From assembly GCF_001040945.1 (NCBI RefSeq), contig NZ_CP011930.1, positions 5,017,021 to 5,081,020 on the forward strand: a stretch of DNA of 64,000 bases. Reading direction: 5' to 3'. The notes beneath the pieces are model-generated. The model was not told the DNA's origin. It did no database searches and was given only the letters and a program-made list of their open reading frames with translations. This document shows positions 57,315-64,000 of the stretch, piece by piece; positions within the stretch are counted from its first letter, which is position 1; every line of letters begins with the position of its first letter. The position numbers were made by a program, and so were the translations under genes. Source of the DNA: Herbaspirillum seropedicae (GTDB lineage: Bacteria > Pseudomonadota > Gammaproteobacteria > Burkholderiales > Burkholderiaceae_D).

Positions 57315-58342
57315 CAGCGTCCTGCCCCCTGCCGGCCGCGCAGCAGGCGCGGTATCGCAATGGTGGCCAGCAGCAGCGCGCCGACCACGATGGTCATGAT
57401 GATGCCAGGGATATTGGCCAGCGCCAGCCCATAGGTGAGCATGCCCATGACCAGCACCGACAGCATCACGCCGCCGATGCTGCCCGTGCCGCCGGCAATG
57501 CTCACGCCGCCCAGGATGACCACCGTGATGATCTCCAGCTCCCAGCCCATGGCGATGTTCGGACGGGTGCTGCCGATGCGTCCGGTCAGGAAGAAGGCCG
57601 CCAGGCCCGCCATCGCACCGGTCAGCACGAACAGCGCCAAGCGGTAGCGGTCCACCGCCACGCCGGAGAAACGCGCCGCCACGGGATTATTGCCGATGGC
57701 ATAGAGACGGCGGCCCCAGCGGGTGACGTGCAGCAGCACGGCGAACACCACGGCGGCCAGCAGCCAGACCACGAAGGGGCGCGGCAGGACATCGAAGAAG
57801 TAACCCTGGCCCCAGTCGCCCAGCACCTCCGGGTATTGGGTAAAGGCCTGGTCGCCCAGCACCACGCTGGCCAGTCCACGGAAGAGCGACATCGAGCCGA
57901 TGGTCACCACGATGGACGGCAGGCCCAGGCGCGTGACCAGCGCGCCATTGAGCAGGCCGCAGGCGGTGCCGGTGGCGATGGCCACCAGCAGCAGCCCCAG
58001 CGGCGGCACGCCGGCCTGGTTGGCCAGGCCCATGGCCACCGAGGCCAGCGCGATGATGGCCGAGACCGAGATGTCGATCTCGCGGCAGATGATCAGCAAG
58101 GCCATCGGCAAGGCGATCATGGCCTTCTCGCTGAAGTTGAAGGTGCTGTCGGCGAGATTGTAGGGATCGAAGAAATGCGGCAGCAGCAGGCCATTGACCG
58201 CGCACACCAGCACCAGCAGGATGGCCAGCAAGGCCTCCCAGTGGCGCAGCAGGTCGCGGGGCTGGAAGCGCGCCTTCTCGTCGATGCGATAACGGGACCG
58301 TGGCGGGGACGCCGGCTCGTTCATGCTGCTCATGCTGCTCAT
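57314..58342 (-). CDS. rhaQ: Rhamnose ABC transporter permease RhaQ
   Basis: This permease of about 340 residues has 8-10 helices of the BPD_transp_2 (RbsC-like) family, with the EAA-like cytoplasmic region RRLYAIGNNPVAARFSGV. Three possible ATG starts stand in a nine-base tandem repeat (58342, 58333, 58324), and the first overlaps the rhaP stop. With RhaP it forms the membrane channel. It is named by its place after rhaP in the rhaSTPQUK order; P and Q could be swapped. Confidence 0.88.
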   Translation of the reverse strand: MSSMSSMNEPASPPRSRYRIDEKARFQPRDLLRHWEALLAILLVLVCAVNGLLLPHFFDPYNLADSTFNFSEKAMIALPMALLIICREIDISVSAIIALASVAMGLANQAGVPPLGLLLVAIATGTACGLLNGALVTRLGLPSIVVTIGSMSLFRGLASVVLGDQAFTQYPEVLGDWGQGYFFDVLPRPFVVWLLAAVVFAVLLHVTRWGRRLYAIGNNPVAARFSGVAVDRYRLALFVLTGAMAGLAAFFLTGRIGSTRPNIAMGWELEIITVVILGGVSIAGGTGSIGGVMLSVLVMGMLTYGLALANIPGIIMTIVVGALLLATIAIPRLLRGRQGAGR

Positions 58343-59397
58343 GCTCTACTCCCGGTAATGACGGACTTCTGCCCGTGCAAGGGCAGGATCTGCTTGCGGC
58401 GGCCCTGCTTGCCGCGGGCATTGAGCACCACGGCGCAGAGGATGACCAGGCCGGTCAGGGCGCTCTGCCAGAAGGGCGAGATGCGCATGATCGGCAGCGC
58501 ATTGTTGATCACCGACAGGAACAGCGCGCCCAGCACGGCTCCGCTGACCTGGCCGACGCCGCCGGCGATGCTCACGCCGCCGATCACGCAGGCGGCGATC
58601 ACGGTGAGTTCGAACCCGTAGGCGATCTCGGTATAGGCCACCGCATAGCGCGCCACCCACAGATAACCGGCCAGCCCCGCCATGGCGCCGGAGAGGCCAT
58701 AGGTCCACAGCAAGCGTCCACGGCTGGCAATGCCGACATAGGCCGCTGCGGCGGGATCGTTGCCGATGGCGTAGAGGTCGCGGCCAAAGCGCGTATGGCG
58801 CGCCAGGAACCAGATCGCCACCACCGCCAGCGCGCCCAGCCAGACCAGGTGCGTCAGGCCGCCCAGCCGCGCCAGCGGGAAGGCGATGAAATCGGCCGGC
58901 ATGTTGCGCGAAGACACCCACGCGCCGCCCGAGAGCACGAACACCATGCCGCGATAGACGCTCATGCTGCCCAGCGTCACCACGATGGGCGGCAACTCCA
59001 GGTAGCCGATCAGCCAGCCATTGAGCAGTCCCAGCATCAAGCCGATCAGCACCGCCATGAGGATGAACACGCCCACCGGCAGCGCCGGGAAATGCATCGC
59101 CAGCAGCGCCGACATCATGCCCGACAGCGCCAGGTTGGAAGCCACCGACAGGTCGATGCCGCGGGTGAGGATCACCAGCATCTGCGCCAGCGCCAGCATG
59201 ATGGTGATGGCGCTGTCGGTGAGCAGGTTGTCCATGCTCTGCGCACTGAGGAACACCGGTGCGCGCACGCCCACCAGCAAGATCAGCACCACCGTCAGCA
59301 GCGCCAGCAGGGGTTCGCGGCGCTGCCATAGCGGTTCTCCGGCCTCGCGGCCGGGGGCGCTGGAAGCGCGCAGGGAAGTCAGGAAATTCAATGCCAT
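58339..59397 (-). CDS. rhaP: Rhamnose ABC transporter permease RhaP
   Basis: This 352-residue RbsC-like permease has about ten helices and the conserved cytoplasmic loop GRDLYAIGNDPAAAAYVGI. The start at 59397 overlaps the rhaT stop by 10 bp. It pairs with RhaQ. A paralogous relation to RhaQ is visible (shared GNxPxAA segment and GGVSIAGGxG). The substrate is inferred from the rhamnose context. Confidence 0.88.
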   Translation of the reverse strand: MALNFLTSLRASSAPGREAGEPLWQRREPLLALLTVVLILLVGVRAPVFLSAQSMDNLLTDSAITIMLALAQMLVILTRGIDLSVASNLALSGMMSALLAMHFPALPVGVFILMAVLIGLMLGLLNGWLIGYLELPPIVVTLGSMSVYRGMVFVLSGGAWVSSRNMPADFIAFPLARLGGLTHLVWLGALAVVAIWFLARHTRFGRDLYAIGNDPAAAAYVGIASRGRLLWTYGLSGAMAGLAGYLWVARYAVAYTEIAYGFELTVIAACVIGGVSIAGGVGQVSGAVLGALFLSVINNALPIMRISPFWQSALTGLVILCAVVLNARGKQGRRKQILPLHGQKSVITGSRA

Positions 59398-61028
59398 GTG
59401 GCCTCTCCGGCAAGGGTTGCGGTTGCAGCGTCGGCGTGCAGGCCGCCCGAGGCAGCGGCGGCCAGCGCCTCGGCGCTGGCTTCGGCGCGGCTGAAGACCT
59501 GTTGCACGCGGCCCTGGTGCATGACCACGATGCGGTCCGACATGCCCATCACCTCCGGCAGTTCCGAAGACACCAGGATCACCGCCAGGCCCTGCGCCAC
59601 CAGTTCGCCGATGAAGCGATGCACGGCGGCCTTGGAGCCGATGTCGATGCCCTTGGTCGGCTCATCCAGGATCAGCACGCGCGGCTGCGTGGCCAACCAC
59701 TTGGCCAGCACTACCTTCTGCTGGTTGCCGCCCGAGAGCTGCGCCACATGCTGGTGGAAATGGCTGGCCTTGAGTTCGAGCTGTTCGCACAGGCGGCGGG
59801 CGATGTCGATCTCGCGGCGGCGATGACGACGCAGGAAGAAGCCGATGCCAGGCAGCACCGGCAAGGTGATGTTCTGGAAGATCGGCAGGGACAGCAAGGC
59901 GCCCTGGCGCTGGCGGTCTTCCGGGACATAGGCCAGGCCATGGGCGATGGCCTGGGCGGGCGAGCACAGCTTGACCTCGCGGCCATCGATCCAGACGGCG
60001 CCCTGCGCCTCGGGTGACAGCCCGAACAGCGCATGCATGACCTCCGAGCGCCCGGCCCCGACCAGTCCATAGAAGCCCAGGATCTCGCCAGGCCGCACGG
60101 CAAAGCTGACGTCATCGAATTCGCTGGGGTGGGACAAGTGCTTGACCTCCAGCACCGGCGCGGTCTGGTCCTCGGTGTTGCTGGCGGCGCGGCTGAACAC
60201 CTGGCCGACCTCGCGTCCCACCATCAGGGCCACCAGTTGCTGCTCGGTGATGTCGGCCAGTTCGCCGCTGGCGATGAAGCGGCCATCGCGCAGCACCGTA
60301 TAGCGGTCGGCCACGGCATAGATCTCGTCGAACTTGTGGGAGATGAAGATGACCGCCGTGCCAGCGCGACGCAGTTGCCCGATGATCCGGTACAGCTCGC
60401 CGATCTCGTGGTGCGACAGCGCAGCGGTGGGTTCGTCCATGATCACCACTTGCGCCTGTTGCGACAGGGCCCGTGCGATCTCCACGAAATGGCGCTGCGC
60501 CACGCTCAGGTCCTTGACCCGCGCGCGCACCGGCAGGTCCACTTCGAGACGGGCGAACAAGGCGCGCGCCTCGTCCTCCATGCGCCGCCAGTCTATGCGC
60601 CGGGGCGTGCCGCACAGCGGCTGGCGACCGATCCAGATGTTCTCGGCCACGCTCAGTTCCTCGAACATCACGGTCTCCTGATGCACAGCGGTGATGCCGC
60701 CGCGCATCGCATCCTGGGCGCTGGCAAAGCGCACTTCGCGCCCACCCAGGTGGATGCTGCCTTCGTCGGGCTGATGAATGCCGGTGAGGATCTTGACCAG
60801 CGTGGACTTGCCCGCGCCATTCTCGCCCAGCAGCGCCATGACTTCACCGGGGCGCACCGTGAAGCCGACATCCTGCAGCGCTACCACGCCCTGGAAGCGT
60901 TTGCCGATGCCGGACAAGGACAGCACCGGCGCGGTGCTGTCATCAGCGACGGCGCGCATGGCGCTGCGCGCAGGCGCCTGGGGAGGATGCAATGCAGTCC
61001 CTGGGATGGACATGACGTGACTAGACAT
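59388..61028 (-). CDS. rhaT: Rhamnose ABC transporter ATP-binding protein RhaT
   Basis: This 546-residue protein has two ABC domains. The first has a full Walker A (GENGAGKST), a divergent signature (LSVAQRH) and Walker B (VIMDEPTAALS). The second has the degenerate A loop GLVGAGRSE, a canonical LSGGNQQK signature and LILDEP. This double-domain layout is typical of sugar importers of the RbsA/MglA type. It powers import of L-rhamnose with RhaS, RhaP and RhaQ. Confidence 0.92.
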   Translation of the reverse strand: MSSHVMSIPGTALHPPQAPARSAMRAVADDSTAPVLSLSGIGKRFQGVVALQDVGFTVRPGEVMALLGENGAGKSTLVKILTGIHQPDEGSIHLGGREVRFASAQDAMRGGITAVHQETVMFEELSVAENIWIGRQPLCGTPRRIDWRRMEDEARALFARLEVDLPVRARVKDLSVAQRHFVEIARALSQQAQVVIMDEPTAALSHHEIGELYRIIGQLRRAGTAVIFISHKFDEIYAVADRYTVLRDGRFIASGELADITEQQLVALMVGREVGQVFSRAASNTEDQTAPVLEVKHLSHPSEFDDVSFAVRPGEILGFYGLVGAGRSEVMHALFGLSPEAQGAVWIDGREVKLCSPAQAIAHGLAYVPEDRQRQGALLSLPIFQNITLPVLPGIGFFLRRHRRREIDIARRLCEQLELKASHFHQHVAQLSGGNQQKVVLAKWLATQPRVLILDEPTKGIDIGSKAAVHRFIGELVAQGLAVILVSSELPEVMGMSDRIVVMHQGRVQQVFSRAEASAEALAAAASGGLHADAATATLAGEATWH

Positions 61029-61093
61029 GAATAGACCGTGAGCGTAAGCAGAGGAAGAAAGGAGCGCCGGGCGCTCCCGCTGGCGGCGGATCG

Positions 61094-62128
61094 TCAGAAG
61101 ATCTTGGCGAATTTGTCCACGTTGCTGGCGTCGTAGGTAAAGGGCGGCGCCAGGGCTGCCTCGCCTGCGGCGTCCAGCTTGATGCTGCCCATGCGTCCCA
61201 CGGCAATGCTCTCGCCTTCCTTGCCCTGGGCCTTGCCCTTGACGAACTGGTAGGCGGCATAGGTCGCGGCGTAGCCGAGGTCGATCGGATTCCAGATGGC
61301 GAAGCTCTTGACCGCGCCGCTCTTGACGTGGCCTGCCATCTCCGAGGGCAGGCCCAGGCCGGTCACGTAGACCTTGCCGACCAGCTTCTCATCGACCACC
61401 GCCTTGCCGGCCGCATTGATGCCCACGGTGGTCGGCGCGATGATGGCCTTGAGGCCAGGATGGCTGCGCAACAGGCCAATGGCTTCGCGATAGCTCTTGT
61501 CGGACTGGTCGTCGCCATAGACGGTGGCCACCAGCTTCATGCGCGAGAACTCGGGACGGGCCAGCGCCTTCTTCATCTCGCCGATCCAGATGTTCTGGTT
61601 GGTGGCCTGCGCGGTGGCCGACAGGATCGCCACGTCACCCGCGCCGCCGATGGCCTCAGCGGCCATCTGGATCTGCTTCAGACCAATGAGCTCGGCATTG
61701 GAGGGATTGAGCTGCATCAGGCGGCCGCCCTTGGCGATGCCGCTGTCGAAGGACAGCACCTTCACGCCACGCTGCATGGCGCGCTTGGTGATGGGCACCA
61801 GCGCATTGGCGTCGTTGGCCGAGATGACGATGGCGTCGACCTTCTGGCTGATCAGGGAATTGACGATCTCGATCTGCCCTTCGGCGGTCGGTGTGGTCGG
61901 GCCGGTATAGATGACCTCCACATCACCCAGTTCGCGCGCGGCTTCCTTGGCGCCTTCATGGGCGGCGTCGAAGAAGCCGTTGCCCAGGCTCTTGACCACC
62001 ATGGCGATACGTACCTTCTCGGCCGCATGGGCGGGGGCGGCGGCGATCAGACCGATGGCGCCGGCGGCCAGGGCCAGCAACGCTGCGCGTAAAGGCCGTG
62101 CGGCCGCATTGAACGTGTTGCGGGTCAT
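61094..62128 (-). CDS. rhaS: Rhamnose ABC transporter substrate-binding protein RhaS
   Basis: This 344-residue periplasmic protein has a clear signal peptide (residues 1-35, ending PAHAAE) and a Peripla_BP_4-type fold (VVKSLGNGFFDAAHEGA, then FDSGIAKGGRLMQLNPSN). The ATG at 62128 has an AAGGAGA ribosome binding site. It captures L-rhamnose in the periplasm. It is the first transport gene after the regulator rhaR on the same strand (93-bp gap). Confidence 0.92.
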   Translation of the reverse strand: MTRNTFNAAARPLRAALLALAAGAIGLIAAAPAHAAEKVRIAMVVKSLGNGFFDAAHEGAKEAARELGDVEVIYTGPTTPTAEGQIEIVNSLISQKVDAIVISANDANALVPITKRAMQRGVKVLSFDSGIAKGGRLMQLNPSNAELIGLKQIQMAAEAIGGAGDVAILSATAQATNQNIWIGEMKKALARPEFSRMKLVATVYGDDQSDKSYREAIGLLRSHPGLKAIIAPTTVGINAAGKAVVDEKLVGKVYVTGLGLPSEMAGHVKSGAVKSFAIWNPIDLGYAATYAAYQFVKGKAQGKEGESIAVGRMGSIKLDAAGEAALAPPFTYDASNVDKFAKIF

Positions 62129-62221
62129 GTCTTGTCTCCTTGTTGGATGAGTAAGTTGCGGCCCTGTCTGCGCAGGCGCCGTGTTGCAATCAAGCTGCGA
62201 TGTGCTTGTTACGGATGAAGC

Positions 62222-63025
62222 TCAGCCGACCAGGGCCAGCCGTTCGTGCTCGGGCGCCACCGTGACGACCTTCACCCCGGCCTGCTCCATCATCTGCGCG
62301 GCAGCGTCCGAGATGCCGGTGTCGGTGACCAGGCAGTTCACCCGGTTCAGGCCGCACAGGATCAGGCCGGCCTTGCGCGAGAACTTGCTGCTGTCGGCCA
62401 GCACCACCAGCTGTTCGGCCTGGCCCAGCAAGCGCTTCTCGGCCTGGATCAGCAAGGGATCGGCTTCCATCAGGCCCAGCATCGACACGCCGTAGATGCC
62501 CATGAACATCTTGCTGGCGTAGTGATGCTGGGTGATGTCGTTCTCGAAGGGACTGAGGATGACGTTCTGCTCACGATAGATCTGGCCACCCGGAACGATG
62601 ATCTGGTTCTCGCTGGTGGTGAGCAGGCGCTCGGCCATCAGGAAGGAATTGGTCAGGATCTTCAGGCGCTTCTGGGCCAGGTACTCGGCCATCAGGAAGG
62701 TGGTGGTGCCGCCATTGATGATGATGGTCTCACCGTTGTCGCACATCTCGGCTGCATGGCGGGCGATGGCGCGCTTCTGCGCCGGCTGCCGCGCCAGGCT
62801 GGCCTGGAAGGTCTCGCCGGAGAGCGCAAAGGCGCTGCGCTTCTGGGCCAGGCGCTCGGCCCCGCCACGGGTGCGGGTGAGCATGTCGCGCTCGGCCAGC
62901 CAGGCGATATCACGCCGCACCGTTGCCGCCGAGGCATTGAGCAAGTGGCAGAACTGCTCGACGGTGAGCGCCGTATGCTCGCCCAGGAGCGAAAGCAGGC
63001 GCTTGCGGCGATTGTGATTGATCAT
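62222..63025 (-). CDS. rhaR: DeoR-family regulator of rhamnose genes (RhaR)
   Basis: The ATG at 63025 is preferred (GGAGA seven bases upstream), giving 267 residues; a TTG at 63052 opens a longer frame. It has a DeoR-type helix-turn-helix (RRKRLLSLLGEHTALTVEQF, then NASAATVRRDI) and a sugar-phosphate-sensing domain (NGGTTTFLMAEYL, VPGGQIYRE). It should repress the rha genes until a phosphorylated sugar intermediate appears. Repeated GATTG elements in the divergent region are candidate binding sites. Confidence 0.9.
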   Translation of the reverse strand: MINHNRRKRLLSLLGEHTALTVEQFCHLLNASAATVRRDIAWLAERDMLTRTRGGAERLAQKRSAFALSGETFQASLARQPAQKRAIARHAAEMCDNGETIIINGGTTTFLMAEYLAQKRLKILTNSFLMAERLLTTSENQIIVPGGQIYREQNVILSPFENDITQHHYASKMFMGIYGVSMLGLMEADPLLIQAEKRLLGQAEQLVVLADSSKFSRKAGLILCGLNRVNCLVTDTGISDAAAQMMEQAGVKVVTVAPEHERLALVG

Positions 63026-63130
63026 CTCTGTCTCCATGATGATTGCCGGCAACCCTGGTCTTGGCCAGGCGCCTTGTCCGGCGTTTTTCGTTATGGAGCA
63101 AGACTAAGCGATCGCCAAAAAGCAAGTCAA

Positions 63131-63220
63131 CAATCAATCAATCAACTTGATGATTGATTTACAAACAATCAGAAAGTTGATTGCAGATCGATTGACTCTG
63201 ATTGCTGGCTGCTTTTTACT
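63131..63220. promoter_or_regulatory. Rhamnose control region: phased GATTG/CAATC repeats and promoter
   Basis: GATTG occurs at 63152, 63179, 63190 and 63200; CAATC at 63131, 63135 and 63166. AATCAATC (63136-63143) and GATTGATT (63152-63159) form a perfect 8-bp inverted repeat. The three GATTG copies at 63179-63204 are 10-11 bp apart, one helical turn. TTGACT (63192-63197) with TTTACT (63215-63220), 17-bp spacing, is a candidate promoter for the plus-strand gene. Confidence 0.55.
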
Positions 63221-63288
63221 AGCCTCCATGCTGTTCAAGCAGGATTCTTGCGCCATTGCGCGCAACCATAACCAGAACTGGAGACCCC

Positions 63289-64000
63289 ATGACTATCGCT
63301 TCACCGACCGGACTCGCCCACCCCAAGGCGGGCCAATCGCGCATCGCCTCGGCCTGGGATGAGGCCTACGCCGCCACCCTGGACGAGCCGCAGCTGCTGC
63401 TGTACCGCTCCAACCTGCTGGGCGCGGACAAGGAGATCACCAACTTCGGCGGCGGCAATACCTCGGCCAAGATCGCCATGCCCGATCCGCTGACCGGACA
63501 GACGGTGGAGGTGCTGTGGGTCAAGGGGTCCGGCGGCGACCTGGGCAGCATCAAGCTGGACGGCTTCGCCACCCTCTACATGGACAAGCTGGAAGCCCTG
63601 CGCAGCCGCTATCGCGGCCTGGAGCACGAAGACGAGATGGTGGGCTACCTGCCGCATTGCACCTACAACCTCAATGCCCGCGCCGCCAGCATCGATACGC
63701 CGCTGCACGCCTACATCCCGCGCCGCCATGTGGACCACATGCACCCGGACGCGGTCATCGCCATCGCCGCCTGCAAGAACAGCCGCGACCTGACGGCGCG
63801 CATCTTCGAAGGTGAGCTGGGCTGGCTGCCCTGGCAGCGTCCGGGCTACGACCTGGGCCTGAAGCTGGAACAGCTGGTGCGCGCCCAGCCGCATCTGAAG
63901 GGCATCGTGCTGGAAGGACATGGCCTCTTCACCTGGGGCGACAGCGCCCGCGAATGCTACGAGAACACCCTCAACGTGATCCGCCGCGCCGATGCCTGGC
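63289..64000 (+). CDS. rhaD: Bifunctional rhamnulose-1-phosphate aldolase / lactaldehyde (alcohol) dehydrogenase, N-terminal part
   Basis: The frame starts at the ATG at 63289 (MTIASPTGLAHPKAGQ) with a GGAGA ribosome binding site and runs off the right edge with 237 residues visible. They form the class II aldolase domain, with FGGGNTSAK, LWVKGSGGDLG, the metal ligands in VDHMHPDAV and EGHGLFTW. The SDR half expected for this family (about 690-700 residues) is outside the window. It cleaves rhamnulose 1-phosphate and oxidises the lactaldehyde formed. It is transcribed away from rhaR, and the isomerase gene probably follows. Confidence 0.9.
   Translation, partial: MTIASPTGLAHPKAGQSRIASAWDEAYAATLDEPQLLLYRSNLLGADKEITNFGGGNTSAKIAMPDPLTGQTVEVLWVKGSGGDLGSIKLDGFATLYMDKLEALRSRYRGLEHEDEMVGYLPHCTYNLNARAASIDTPLHAYIPRRHVDHMHPDAVIAIAACKNSRDLTARIFEGELGWLPWQRPGYDLGLKLEQLVRAQPHLKGIVLEGHGLFTWGDSARECYENTLNVIRRADAW

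Overview
The window looks like the chromosome of a high-GC betaproteobacterium of the Oxalobacteraceae, most likely Herbaspirillum or a close relative. The reasons are the strong G/C third-position bias, the adjacent folM-folB pair, the glmU / Lrp-AsnC / glmS neighbourhood, a Rhizobium-type rhamnose operon and a YqjD/YqjE-type envelope operon. The genus is an inference from gene content, because no rRNA or other marker lies in the window.

Region by region. 1-3.0 kb: envelope proteins (glycine-zipper lipoprotein, YqjD/YqjE-like operon) and a class I amidotransferase-type hydrolase. 3.2-5.7 kb: a Kef-type potassium/proton antiporter with its flavodoxin-like partner. 5.8-9.6 kb: a DegP/DegQ protease behind a PmrA/QseB-type two-component system, with paired CTTAAT-type boxes in front of the protease gene. 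9.6-17.5 kb: housekeeping genes (MidA-like methyltransferase, folM, folB, a HigBA toxin-antitoxin pair, YitT, aromatic aminotransferase, a LysR regulator, ttcA). 17.9-35 kb: a large surface-polysaccharide locus with nucleotide-sugar genes (rfbG, galE, rfbB, rfbC), the GDP-D-glycero-alpha-D-manno-heptose set (hddA, hddC, gmhA, gmhB) and a fucose-synthase-like reductase. It also holds a DegT-family protein whose PLP lysine is replaced by histidine, several glycosyltransferases, a methyltransferase and glmU. 35.4-37.2 kb: glmS.

37.3-43.2 kb is an accessory island that is visibly richer in A+T. It begins at a 3' fragment of a tRNA-Phe gene and carries a two-gene Hachiman-type anti-phage system (HamA nuclease plus HamB helicase) and a DUF4365 nuclease-like gene. 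About 0.9 kb of debris and a truncated MFS transporter follow. No integrase is present.

43.7-51.2 kb: a heavy-metal resistance block (MscS-like channel, DUF2846 lipoprotein, czcA, czcB, czcC, czcI). 51.4-55.5 kb: a LysR regulator, an unknown gene and a groES-groEL pair whose GroEL lacks the usual Gly-Gly-Met tail. 55.5-64 kb: L-rhamnose uptake and catabolism in the order rhaR-rhaSTPQUK on the minus strand, with a divergent rhaD-type aldolase/dehydrogenase gene running off the right edge.

The most notable points are the Hachiman island at a tRNA-Phe scar, the possible GDP-deoxyheptose branch (His-for-Lys dehydratase) with a deletion scar where an SDR oxidoreductase gene used to be, the PmrA-like boxes in front of the protease gene, and phased GATTG repeats in the rhaR-rhaD control region.
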